Shown here: positions 42,459 through 49,648 of the stretch, piece by piece | How positions within the stretch are numbered: the stretch's first letter is position 1 | Layout of the letters: every line of letters begins with the position of its first letter | Program-made: the position numbers and the translations under genes | NCBI GenBank assembly: GCA_947623175.1 | Contig: CANQGK010000018.1 | Span: 1 to 49,648 of the forward strand | DNA length: 49,648 nt | Source of the DNA: an uncultured Clostridia bacterium | GTDB taxonomy: Bacteria > Bacillota > Clostridia > Oscillospirales > Acutalibacteraceae | Direction: 5' to 3' | The notes under the pieces: model-generated | Databases searched by the model: none | What the model was told of the DNA's origin: nothing | Seen by the model: only the letters and a program-made list of their open reading frames with translations

Positions 42459-43988
42459 ATGAGCATTCAACTTTACCCCGTACAACCGCGAGAGCCGCTT
42501 CCGGAGGAATATTCCGTAAAGATAAACGGTACTCCGGCGCCTACCGACGCCGCGCTTGTCTCCCGCTTTCCGTTCAACCGCCGTTGGCCCGGTCATCAGC
42601 GCACGCTCGACCAGGCGGAGCCGGCGCAATTTCTATCCATGTCCGCGGATGAACCGATTACGGTGGAGCTGACCCTTCCCGATCCGGTTAAGGAGGGTGA
42701 GATTGCCGTCCGCCCCCGTTCGCTGGGAGTAAAGGCGCAAGTTTCCACGGACGGAAAAACCGCTCGCTTTACGCTGCCTTATCCCGCTTATTGCACCGTT
42801 GAGCCCTACGGACGCCGGAATGCGTTCCACCTCTTTGTCGATCCACCGCGCGATTATGACGTTTCGCCCGATGATCCGGACGTGCTGTATTACGGCCCCG
42901 GAGTTCATGAAGTGGGAGATATCAGCCTTCAAAGCGGACAGACTCTGTATCTTGCGGAGGGCGCGGTGGTATACGCCTGCGTCGGCGCTATCGACGCCGA
43001 AAATATCCGTATCTGCGGCAGAGGCATTCTTGACAACAGCCACAACCGTGAAATCATCCGCTATGAGGCGAACGAGGAGAGTAACAAAAGCGCGGTGAAT
43101 AATGCCGTCCGCCGACACACCGTCCAATTTGAATACTGCACCGGGGTGGAAGTAGAAGGAATTACCATCCGTGACTCGCTCTGCTACAATATCCGACCGG
43201 TCGGCTGTCGAGACATTCATATAAGCCATGTGAAAATCATCGGCTGCTGGCGCTACAACTCCGACGGTATCGATATGCACAACTGCGAGGACGTGGTGAT
43301 TGAGGATTGCTTCCTGCGCACATTTGACGACACCATATGCGTTAAGGGCTTCGATTGCTACCATGAAGGCGACGTAGAAAAGGCGGTTCATGACGCTATG
43401 TATCGGGGCGGAAAATCCTACGACGTCTTTCGCAACGTCACGGTTCGCCGCTGCGTGCTCTGGAACGATTGGGGAAAATGTCTGGAAATCGGCGCGGAAA
43501 CCCGGGCGCGGGAAATTTATGACGTCCTCTTTGAGGACTGCGACATCATCCATACCTGCGGGCCGGCGCTGGACTGCTACAACGTTGACTATGCCGACGT
43601 TCATGATGTAATCTATCGCAACATACGGGTAGAGATGGACGAAACGATTCCGGCGCCTCGGATTCAAAACTCCGACAGCGACGCTTACGGTGAAGTGACG
43701 CCCGGATATATGCCGAAGCTTATCGCCGTCAGCGTACAGTTTCACCACGAATACTCCGCAGGAGGGAAAATACGCGGCAAGAACCGAAATTTCCTATTTG
43801 AAGATATCCGGTTTATCGGACCGTCGCGCCCCGCCGTTGCGTTTTCCGGCTATTCGGATGAATTTGGCTGCAGCAATATTTGTCTTCGCGATATACGTTG
43901 GAACGGCGCATTGCTCAAAGTTCCGGAGGACTTTGTGTGGCAGCAAGGTCCGCATTGCTTCGATATCCGCTGTGAAACTTCGGTTTGA
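42459..43988 (+). CDS. GH28-family glycosidase (polygalacturonase-like)
   Basis: A 509-residue right-handed beta-helix enzyme. GH28 marks are YNSDGIDMHNC (NSDGID at 267-272, first Asp) and TFDDTICVKG (DD at 290-291), the inverting Asp triad. IRICGRGILDNS and VEGITIRDSLCYNIRPVGCR are the preceding coils. The first 130 residues are a beta-sandwich-like extension seen in exo-acting members. There is no signal peptide, so the substrate is probably an imported pectin or rhamnogalacturonan oligosaccharide. The final Arg/Lys and Tyr of the active site were not located with confidence. GC content is higher than in the flanking AraC gene, which hints at a different history. Confidence 0.85.
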   Translation: MSIQLYPVQPREPLPEEYSVKINGTPAPTDAALVSRFPFNRRWPGHQRTLDQAEPAQFLSMSADEPITVELTLPDPVKEGEIAVRPRSLGVKAQVSTDGKTARFTLPYPAYCTVEPYGRRNAFHLFVDPPRDYDVSPDDPDVLYYGPGVHEVGDISLQSGQTLYLAEGAVVYACVGAIDAENIRICGRGILDNSHNREIIRYEANEESNKSAVNNAVRRHTVQFEYCTGVEVEGITIRDSLCYNIRPVGCRDIHISHVKIIGCWRYNSDGIDMHNCEDVVIEDCFLRTFDDTICVKGFDCYHEGDVEKAVHDAMYRGGKSYDVFRNVTVRRCVLWNDWGKCLEIGAETRAREIYDVLFEDCDIIHTCGPALDCYNVDYADVHDVIYRNIRVEMDETIPAPRIQNSDSDAYGEVTPGYMPKLIAVSVQFHHEYSAGGKIRGKNRNFLFEDIRFIGPSRPAVAFSGYSDEFGCSNICLRDIRWNGALLKVPEDFVWQQGPHCFDIRCETSV

Positions 43989-44043
43989 GCAACAAAAAGC
44001 CTATTTGACTGAAATTAAGCGTGACTGCGGCAAAACAAACGAA

Positions 44044-44088
44044 AGACTTGCACACCGAGGATATGATATATCCGAAGTATGCAAGTCT
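44044..44088. repeat. compound inverted repeat after GH28
   Basis: AGACTTGCA (44044-44052) and TGCAAGTCT (44080-44088) enclose a second inverted repeat, GGATAT (44059-44064) and ATATCC (44068-44073). No T-tract follows, so it is an uncertain terminator or a protein site. Confidence 0.5.
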
Positions 44089-44137
44089 GTGTACTTAATA
44101 TGATTGAACCGATTTAGCTATATAGGGCCCGTTCGGT

Positions 44138-44563
44138 TTAGACCGACGTTTGCCTTTCAAAAGCTATTTGTTCAACGTCCGAAAACAGTTGTTTTATTTT
44201 TTTGCTGCCCGAATAATAAAAATTTTTATCGTATGTATAGCGTGATGTTGTAAAATTGTAGGATACGGTATGCAAAAAAGAATTTCCGTTAAACAGCATA
44301 TAATCATCACTTTCGAAATCATTTTCGACAAACGCAATAAAGACAAACGAAGCGTTTGAAAATTTCTTTTCGTACAGACCGTCAATGAATTTTGCCGCGT
44401 CGCTCAATTCGCCCGCGCCGGCAGTGTCATTCTTCAATATTATATAATTTTTATCTTTTTCTTTTCCGAAGTAATATAAAGAATATCTGTCATCGTCAAT
44501 TTGAATCGGATTTAAAATATATTTTTCTTTCAGAGAAGATATTAACACATCATTATATATCAT
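44138..44563 (-). CDS. hypothetical protein, AT-rich
   Basis: A 141-residue soluble protein, MIYNDVLISSLKEKYILNPI and onward. Alternating hydrophobic stretches (RYSLYYFGKEKDKNYIILKN and SFVFIAFVEND) suggest an alpha/beta fold; there are no membrane helices or clear catalytic motifs. It looks like a free-standing regulatory or sensing domain. GAGGTGAAA precedes the ATG. Codon use is far more AT-rich than that of GH28 next to it, which suggests a separate origin. No family is recognised. Confidence 0.6.
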   Translation of the reverse strand: MIYNDVLISSLKEKYILNPIQIDDDRYSLYYFGKEKDKNYIILKNDTAGAGELSDAAKFIDGLYEKKFSNASFVFIAFVENDFESDDYMLFNGNSFLHTVSYNFTTSRYTYDKNFYYSGSKKIKQLFSDVEQIAFERQTSV

Positions 44564-44755
44564 ATTTCACCTCATTAGGATCGTTTTGTAGTAAATTTAT
44601 GAATACCGCGGGCTTTTCTTATTTATTGCCCTTTAAACAGTTACCGATCGTTTTCTTTATGTATTTAATTATAGCATATTTTAACCTGATTGTCAAAATA
44701 TAAAAAATACAGATGAAACAGCAAAAAAATCATTATTTGAGGAGGAAATCAAATT

Positions 44756-45487
44756 ATGAAACAAATAATAAACTATGACAATCTGAGGTATTTTGCCTAT
44801 TCAAACGACAAGATCTGCAAAAAGCCTATAAAAGGCGTCGTTCTTTCCTTTTTTGGCTTAGGTACGATGGACACGTATCAGGAAGATATTCCCGACGGCG
44901 TTTTTTATGCGGAAAAGGGCATTTTGTACGTTGTTCCGTATAACAATCCGTGGGCATGGATGAACCGGCAGGCTGTCGATTATACTAACGAAATCGTCGA
45001 GGTTTTGGTAAAGCAATACGACCTGCCCGACAATATCCCAATAGTTTCGTCGGGCGGCAGCATGGGCGGACTGTCGGCGCTTGTTTATATGAAATACGCC
45101 AAAAGAACGCCGATCGCCTGTGTAGCTAACTGCCCCGTTTGCGATTTGGTTTATCATTATGACGAGCGCTTCGATTTGCCGCGCACACTCTACAGCGCCT
45201 TTTATAATTATGACGGCGACTTGGAGCAAGCGCTTAAAACGGCGTCTCCGCTGCATTTGGCTTCGGAATTGCCGAAGGTGAAGTATCACATTTTTCATTG
45301 CGATGAGGATAAAGCCGTAAATCTGCAGGCGCATTCGGAAAAATTTGTGAAAACCATGGAAAATCTCGGATATGATATCACCTTTGATATCGTAAACGGC
45401 AGGGGGCATTGTGACTTGCCAGAAGAAATGTGGCAGCTGTATAAACAATACTGCCTGGATGCAATCGAAAACTGCTATACGGATTAG
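44756..45487 (+). CDS. alpha/beta-hydrolase (esterase or peptidase type)
   Basis: A 243-residue alpha/beta-hydrolase. The nucleophile elbow is SSGGSMGGLSAL with S102; the acid is in HCDEDKAV and the His in GRGHCDLPEEM, completing the triad. YVVPYNNPWAWMNRQAVDYT precedes the elbow. No signal peptide. In a glycan region a carbohydrate esterase is a reasonable guess, but the specificity cannot be read. GAGGAGG is ideally placed before the ATG. It is the only gene between its start and a terminator. Confidence 0.85.
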   Translation: MKQIINYDNLRYFAYSNDKICKKPIKGVVLSFFGLGTMDTYQEDIPDGVFYAEKGILYVVPYNNPWAWMNRQAVDYTNEIVEVLVKQYDLPDNIPIVSSGGSMGGLSALVYMKYAKRTPIACVANCPVCDLVYHYDERFDLPRTLYSAFYNYDGDLEQALKTASPLHLASELPKVKYHIFHCDEDKAVNLQAHSEKFVKTMENLGYDITFDIVNGRGHCDLPEEMWQLYKQYCLDAIENCYTD

Positions 45488-45550
45488 TATTTTTGATTTT
45501 TAATCAAAACCGGCAAAATACGCCGAAAACAGACTTTTTACATACCTATT

Positions 45551-45588
45551 AAAGAAAACGCCATCCCGCGACGGATGACGTTTTCTTT
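45551..45588 (+). terminator. intrinsic terminator after the hydrolase gene
   Basis: AAAGAAAACGCCATCC (45551-45566) and GGATGACGTTTTCTTT (45573-45588) with one mismatch; A-rich and T-rich flanks make it usable from both sides. Confidence 0.8.
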
Positions 45589-45651
45589 AATGGAGTAAAT
45601 CCCGAATTGCGCATAGAGGAAGATATCCTCGTGCGGCAGAAATTAAATTGT

Positions 45652-46752
45652 TTATTTCGTTTTTATATCGCCGATTTTAACGTTCCAATCAAGCGGTACC
45701 TCTTGTGACGGGGTGCTTTCAAGGGTAATTTCCTTACCCTGCTCGGCGCTTTTTACGATGCTTTCCATAATTTCCAATACATGAAGCGCAAGCGCACCCG
45801 AGGCGTTGTTTACGCGCTTTTCCTCAAATGCATGAACGGTTTCGGAAAGTCCGATTCCTCTTTCGTTTTCGGAATAGGGAGAAATAAGAGGCATTTCACT
45901 GTATTCGGTATTTTCGCTTGTCGCCAAAAGCACCGGTCCGCCGAAGCCGTTGGGATCGGGTACCTTGAGACTGCCGGTTGTGCCGTATATTTCAATATTC
46001 GGCATGCTGTGTTTCCAGACGTCAAAGCTCATGATCAAGGTTGCGATAGCGCCGTTTTCGAAGCGTATAAGTCCGGCGATGTGGGTATCCACTTTAACTT
46101 CGATTTCCTGCCCGTTTTTCGGCATGCTTGTTATCGTTCGCTTCTCAAAGCCCTTTGCGCCGTATGCCATAACGCTTTTTGCTCTGCCCAAGAGCCGTAC
46201 GAGCGCCGTAATATAGTAGGGCCCCATATCGAAAAGCGGACCGCCGCCGAAATCGTAATAAAATTCCGGATCCGGATGCCAGCTTTCGTGACCATGGCAC
46301 ATCATAAATGCGGTAGCCGCTATGGGTTTGCCGATTTTGCCGTCCTTTATCAACTGTGAACAGGTCTGTATTCCCGCTCCCAAAAAAGTATCGGGAGCAC
46401 AGCCGACGTAGAGCCCTTTGCTTTGAGCGATTTCAATAAGCTCCTTGCCCTGCGCATAGGTAAGCGCCAGCGGTTTTTCGACGTAAACGTGTTTGCCCTT
46501 CAAAAGCGCCTGTTTCGAAAGCGGATAATGCCCTTGCGGCGTCGTGAGATTTAAGATAACGTCGATATCCGGACATTCCAACATCTCTTCAAAGGTCATA
46601 ATATGAGGAATGTTATATTTTTCCGCCGCATTTTTTGCTTTTTCGGCGTCCAAATCCGCGCAGGCGTAAAAGGACGTATTCGGAAAGACGTTCGTCAGAT
46701 TTTCAAGATATATGCTGCTTATATTGCCGCAGCCGACAAGACCGATTTTCAT
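45652..46752 (-). CDS. Gfo/Idh/MocA-family oxidoreductase
   Basis: A 366-residue NAD(P)-dependent sugar or inositol dehydrogenase. The Rossmann start is MKIGLVGCGNISSIYLENL and the family motif VEKPLA holds E92-K93-P94; HESWHPDPEFYYDFGGGPLFDMGPYYI carries the active-site Asp/His region (given here in two parts: HESWHPDPEFYYD and GGGPLFDMGPYY). It reads from the same operon as the ThuA gene, 18 bases upstream. The two families are often paired in sugar breakdown. The exact sugar is unknown. Confidence 0.9.
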   Translation of the reverse strand: MKIGLVGCGNISSIYLENLTNVFPNTSFYACADLDAEKAKNAAEKYNIPHIMTFEEMLECPDIDVILNLTTPQGHYPLSKQALLKGKHVYVEKPLALTYAQGKELIEIAQSKGLYVGCAPDTFLGAGIQTCSQLIKDGKIGKPIAATAFMMCHGHESWHPDPEFYYDFGGGPLFDMGPYYITALVRLLGRAKSVMAYGAKGFEKRTITSMPKNGQEIEVKVDTHIAGLIRFENGAIATLIMSFDVWKHSMPNIEIYGTTGSLKVPDPNGFGGPVLLATSENTEYSEMPLISPYSENERGIGLSETVHAFEEKRVNNASGALALHVLEIMESIVKSAEQGKEITLESTPSQEVPLDWNVKIGDIKTK

Positions 46753-46770
46753 AATACTCTCACACCTCCG

Positions 46771-47418
46771 TTATCTCGCCGCATAAAGAAATCCGCGGCG
46801 CATAAGCTCTTTTGCTTCGGGAATTTCAAAAATCTTGCTTGTGTGTCCGAGCGAATTGTAATATACCTTTCCCTTGCCCCAGAATTTGGTGTAAACTACC
46901 GGTACGTCTACTTCGCCGTTAGAAGAATGCTCGCCCTCGACGGTGGGAAACTTAGTGGTTGCATAAACCTTTACCGCGGGATCGACATGGATATAATATT
47001 GCTCGCTTGTAACCATAAAGTCGTTTATCCCCGCAACCAGCGGACTGTCCGTGTTTTTGTCTATTTCCACTTTGTAAGTAACTCCGCCGCCGGGGTGCGC
47101 CACCCATTGAGAGCCGGTCATAAATTGCCATTGTGTGCTGTTTCTGAAAGCGTCGCACATGCCGCCATGACAACCCGCAATGCCGGTTCCGTTTGCCACC
47201 GCATTGCATACGTTTTCCTCCAATTTGCCGTCAAGCGTTCCCATCGTCCATATCGGAACGATCAAATCGTATACGCTCAAATCGCCGCCGAAGGCGTCCA
47301 ACGTATCGGACAACGTAACTTCAAAATTTTCCGATTTCAAGATATCCGAAAAAACCTTTGCAACACCTTCGGGATCATGACCTTCCCAACCGCCATAGAC
47401 AATTAATGCTTTTTTCAT
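46771..47418 (-). CDS. ThuA-domain protein
   Basis: A 215-residue ThuA-like (class I glutamine amidotransferase fold) protein. LIVYGGWEGHDPEGVAKVF at the start, GIAGCHGGMCDAF (the elbow Cys-His), VAHPGGGVTYKV and YYNSLGHTSKIFEIPEA are family marks. ThuA was found in trehalose and disaccharide use in rhizobia, and family members act with Gfo/Idh/MocA dehydrogenases. AAGGAGGATA precedes the ATG. The promoter region upstream contains the leftover MITE end. Confidence 0.88.
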   Translation of the reverse strand: MKKALIVYGGWEGHDPEGVAKVFSDILKSENFEVTLSDTLDAFGGDLSVYDLIVPIWTMGTLDGKLEENVCNAVANGTGIAGCHGGMCDAFRNSTQWQFMTGSQWVAHPGGGVTYKVEIDKNTDSPLVAGINDFMVTSEQYYIHVDPAVKVYATTKFPTVEGEHSSNGEVDVPVVYTKFWGKGKVYYNSLGHTSKIFEIPEAKELMRRGFLYAAR

Positions 47419-47442
47419 AAAAAATATCCTCCTTTATTTTTC

Positions 47443-47462
47443 TGTAATCTGATTGCATTGAC
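47443..47462. mobile_element. solo MITE end
   Basis: TGTAATCTGATTGCATTGAC is identical to the right end of the 271-bp element at 4747-4766, and is followed by TA (47463-47464) as there. No second end was found nearby. It lies between the ThuA start and the AraC promoter. Confidence 0.75.
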
Positions 47463-47496
47463 TAATCATTGCATGAACAGTGTATCGCGAACACTC

Positions 47497-47525
47497 TTGA
47501 ATTTAAATACGTATTGTAGTATAAT
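47497..47525 (+). promoter_or_regulatory. promoter of the third AraC gene
   Basis: TTGAAT (47497-47502), 17 bases, TATAAT (47520-47525), about 26 bases before the ATG, with GAGGTGAA as the ribosome binding site. Confidence 0.7.
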
Positions 47526-47550
47526 ATAAGACAAAATTAGTCTTTTTGAG

Positions 47551-48318
47551 GTGAACTTCATGTTCTTTGAAGCCGTTCATTCCATTACGGAAGAAAATTT
47601 TTACGTTTCGTTCGCGGAAGCGATCACTTTTCCACTGCATCTGCATCGCTCGTTTGAGTTTTTTGTTCAAATCGAGGGGGAGACAGAGGTGAGCGTTGAC
47701 GAAAAGGTTTATCGGTTGTCGGCGGGAGAGGCTGTGCTCGTATTTCCGTTTCAGACGCATTCATACGATTGCAAAACCGCGGGAAAATATGAAATCGTCA
47801 TTTTTTCTCCGGATGTTGTGACGGATTATTATATACAGACCAAAAATCTTTTACCCGTAAATAATACGTTGTCGAGCGGCCCCATAGCCGTGGACGACGC
47901 CGATAATATTTTCTTAAAAAAAGCCGCCGCTTACCGAATTTGCGGCTTGTTTGAAAAGGGCAGACAATATCGGAAATCGTCGGAGGAATCCCATCATACC
48001 GTTTTGGTAAGACTGCTTTTGTACACAAACGAAAATTTCCGTACAAAGTGCTTGCTCAAAGACGCATGCGCGACTATCGGTTACGATTACGCGTACGTTT
48101 CAAAGCTTTTCAAACGTATCATCGGAATGCCTTTCAGGAAATACGTAAATATGCTGAGGATCCGGGAAAGTCAAAATCTTTTCGGAAGCGGCTCGAAAAG
48201 CATCACCGAAATAGCCTACGAATGCGGCTTTTGCAACCTCAGAGACTTCGACCGCAATTTCTCCGCCTTCGTCGGCTGCACCCCCACGGAATACAAAAAA
48301 CATATCCAAAGCAGATAA
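47551..48318 (+). CDS. AraC-family regulator, divergent from ThuA-Gfo
   Basis: A 255-residue regulator. Residues 20-75 form a cupin domain (FPLHLHRSFEFFVQIEGETE, SAGEAVLVFPFQTHSYDC). The C-terminus carries LKDACATIGYDYAYVSKLFKR and ITEIAYECGFCNLRDFDRNF, the two AraC helix-turn-helices. It is divergent from the ThuA-oxidoreductase operon, so it is probably its sugar-responsive regulator. Confidence 0.9.
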   Translation: MNFMFFEAVHSITEENFYVSFAEAITFPLHLHRSFEFFVQIEGETEVSVDEKVYRLSAGEAVLVFPFQTHSYDCKTAGKYEIVIFSPDVVTDYYIQTKNLLPVNNTLSSGPIAVDDADNIFLKKAAAYRICGLFEKGRQYRKSSEESHHTVLVRLLLYTNENFRTKCLLKDACATIGYDYAYVSKLFKRIIGMPFRKYVNMLRIRESQNLFGSGSKSITEIAYECGFCNLRDFDRNFSAFVGCTPTEYKKHIQSR

Positions 48319-48365
48319 AATCAAATAACACGTTCACGGGCGGCAAGGAAAGTCAGACAAAAAAG

Positions 48366-48391
48366 AGACAGCCGCACGTGAGCGGCTGTCT
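48366..48391 (-). terminator. terminator of the zinc-ribbon gene
   Basis: AGACAGCCGC (48366-48375) and GCGGCTGTCT (48382-48391), 10 bp perfect. On the minus strand it is followed by CTTTTTTGTC; on the plus strand there is no U-tract. Confidence 0.75.
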
Positions 48392-48494
48392 GAGATGGTT
48401 ATGCGTGTCAAACTTTCAGAGCTCCTTTTAAAGGGTTATGCAGGCCACCGGTTTACCGGCGGTCTTAAATGAATGATTTGATAACGGCTTATCT

Positions 48495-48878
48495 TTAATA
48501 AATAATATCTGCCGAGGCGGCGTCTTTGAAGGCGTCGAAGAAGCCTGCTGCAAATACGATCAGCGCTATAACCAATATAATCGATAATACTATGCCTATA
48601 GCCATCATGATAAGCTGTGCTTTTGCCCAATTGCGGAAGGATTCTTCCTTGGTTGTATCGCCGCCCCATATAAAGAGCATGATTATGTACACAATACCTC
48701 CCACAAAGGGTATAAGCGGGATCAAGGATCTGCCTATAAATCCTCCGATAGATACCGGCTCCGGCTTCGGGGTATTAACGGCATAGGGATTTACGGGCAT
48801 GTTGGTTTGCGCGCCGCAATTGGGGCAATAGATTCTGTCGTCCTCAATTTGTGCTCCGCAATTTTGACAATATTTCAT
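48495..48878 (-). CDS. zinc-ribbon membrane protein
   Basis: A 127-residue protein. Residues 1-24 are a zinc ribbon, MKYCQNCGAQIEDDRIYCPN with C4, C7, C18 and C21. A Pro-rich linker (NMPVNPYAVNTPKPEPVS) leads to two or three hydrophobic helices (about 50-72 and 87-112). Such zinc-ribbon/membrane proteins are common and mostly uncharacterised in Clostridia. AGGAGGAA precedes the ATG. Confidence 0.8.
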   Translation of the reverse strand: MKYCQNCGAQIEDDRIYCPNCGAQTNMPVNPYAVNTPKPEPVSIGGFIGRSLIPLIPFVGGIVYIIMLFIWGGDTTKEESFRNWAKAQLIMMAIGIVLSIILVIALIVFAAGFFDAFKDAASADIIY

Positions 48879-48911
48879 ATAAATTCCTCCTCAAAAAAAT
48901 TTTATGTAAAT

Positions 48912-48940
48912 ATAATAACACATATTGATTTATTTTGCAA
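48912..48940 (-). promoter_or_regulatory. promoter of the zinc-ribbon gene
   Basis: Minus strand TTGCAA (48940-48935), 17 bases, TATTAT (48917-48912). Confidence 0.6.
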
Positions 48941-48957
48941 TTGTTTAATTTAAAAAC

Positions 48958-48978
48958 GAGGGTTCAAGTCCTTCCGCA
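48958..48978 (+). other. possible tRNA 3' remnant
   Basis: GAGGG-TTCAAGT-CCTTC is a valid T-arm with one wobble pair, followed by CGCA. It resembles the 3' end of a tRNA with the rest missing. It may be a scar of an integration or deletion. It is short and could be chance. Confidence 0.35.
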
Positions 48979-48983
48979 TTGTC

Positions 48984-49550
48984 TAAGTTTAGGGCTGTGT
49001 CTTAGATCCGCTTCACTGCGCTTTAGCTCCGTTAATATCTCCGTCGGCTACACCGCCGCCTCCCTTTAGGCAAGGGAGGGGGCGCAATGTGAAATGAAGC
49101 AGCGCGGGGCGCCATGAAGAATGAAGCGCTCGCTTGCGCGAGACGTTTCGGTGCCCGCTTCGCGGACGAATAAAAAACATAAAGGTTTATGGTTTGAGAT
49201 TTTAATACAAGTTGTATTCTCGTGCAGAGGTTCAAAAAGCTTCACCCACCCTTGGGTCAGCTTACGAGGGAGCTGTCAGCGCAGCTGACCGAGGGAGAGA
49301 TTTTTTATTTTTAATTTCCTTTTATTTCTTTGCATTTTTCTTATTCTTACTCTTTTTCTCTCCCTCCGTCTTTTGCTCCGCAAAATCCACCTCCCCCGTC
49401 AGGTGGAGGCAAGGCGCGCCGTGCGCGCAAAGGAATAAATAACCAAAAAAACGTGGGCGAGGCGCTGTCACGCGATGAAAAATGAGGCAGCGGGTGCTGT
49501 TTTTGTGGGGGAAATTCGGGCAAGAAAGAGAAATTCGGCGATTTTTGTGC
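48984..49550. repeat. gene-free, repeat-rich intergenic region
   Basis: No open frame here is supported. It holds several hairpin-forming pieces: CCTCCCTTTAGGCAAGGGAGG (about 49060; given as CCTCCCTT and AAGGGAGG arms), the unit ATGAAGCG plus CTCGC-TTGC-GCGAG (49121-49142), CAGCTGACCGAGGGAG near 49280 and CCACCTCC/GGAGG arms near 49390. A mosaic of dispersed repeats seems most likely. Confidence 0.5.
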
Positions 49551-49592
49551 AGGTTTACGGGGATTTTTTATAGGTTTACGGGGATTTTTTAT
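49551..49592 (+). repeat. 21-bp tandem duplication
   Basis: Two exact 21-bp copies (49551-49571 and 49572-49592), each starting AGGTTTACGGGG and ending in a run of T then AT. They lie directly before a promoter-like sequence. Confidence 0.85.
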
Positions 49593-49601
49593 AAAAAACT
49601 A

Positions 49602-49630
49602 TTGAAAAATCGAAAATGATGTGCTAAGAT
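49602..49630 (+). promoter_or_regulatory. promoter-like site at the right edge
   Basis: TTGAAA (49602-49607), 17 bases, TAAGAT (49625-49630). It would drive a gene beyond the window; the tandem repeats just upstream may be its operators. Confidence 0.5.
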
Positions 49631-49648
49631 TTACTGTGTATATGGTCG

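Noticed and set aside
42633-43748. A 371-codon minus-strand frame opposite GH28
   Set aside because: Shadow of GH28 codon structure; no start signal and low-complexity composition.
49032-49235. Minus-strand 67-codon frame in the right intergenic region
   Set aside because: Composed of repeat sequence, no ribosome binding site, composition typical of spurious frames.

Overview
The window looks like the chromosome of a low-to-mid GC, endospore-forming anaerobic Clostridia member (Bacillota), probably a gut or rumen plant-fibre degrader. The basis is a near-canonical spo0A, a clostridial-type pyruvate phosphate dikinase, Shine-Dalgarno sites of AGGAGG type, sigma-A promoters with 17-base spacers, ThyX instead of ThyA, a glycyl-radical activase and several intracellular plant-glycan glycosidases. 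Genus cannot be fixed from the sequence.

Layout. (1) 1-11,250 is an accessory region. It holds a small IS30-type HTH protein, a serine recombinase, a membrane-anchored PD-(D/E)XK protein, an isolated spo0A, a restriction-modification locus (an EVE-like/PD-(D/E)XK nuclease gene split by a 271-bp TA-flanked MITE, plus two adenine/cytosine-type DNA methyltransferases), a second unit pairing an EcoRI-family methylase with a DUF262-HNH nuclease, an XRE regulator and a DUF234-type AAA ATPase behind an iteron-like promoter. (2) 11,350-24,560 is mostly a minus-strand housekeeping block: ppdK, malQ (with one in-frame amber codon), a DUF362 protein, a membrane acyltransferase, a polysaccharide pyruvyl transferase, rlmD, then a plus-strand ClpP-like protein, and minus-strand rpsI, rplM and a GT2 glycosyltransferase. 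(3) 24,700-29,080 is a glycan module: AraC regulator, GH127, GH39. (4) 29,111-31,630 is a TetM/EF-G-like GTPase fused to a YacP/Rae1-type NYN nuclease domain. (5) 31,800-36,990 is a plus-strand core block thyX-tmk-DJ-1-mltG-U32 peptidase-fur and an initiator tRNA-Met. (6) 37,000-48,320 is a second glycan and sugar-acid region with a truncated glycyl radical enzyme, a frameshifted SMP-30 protein, the radical activase, an EamA transporter, a BNR (sialidase-like) protein, two more AraC regulators, a GH28, an alpha/beta hydrolase, a Gfo/Idh/MocA oxidoreductase and a ThuA protein. (7) 48,320-49,648 holds a zinc-ribbon membrane protein and a long repeat-rich intergenic stretch.

How it works together. 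The glycosidases have no visible signal peptides, so they probably act on imported oligosaccharides under divergent AraC regulators. The left arm is a defence island with two methylation-linked restriction units. Lesions stand out: a MITE-split nuclease gene, an amber codon in malQ, a truncated glycyl radical enzyme, a one-base frameshift in SMP-30 and a glycosyltransferase without a normal start codon. The most unusual intact gene is the GTPase-NYN fusion, which joins a ribosome-clearing factor to a ribosome-directed mRNA endonuclease domain in one polypeptide.
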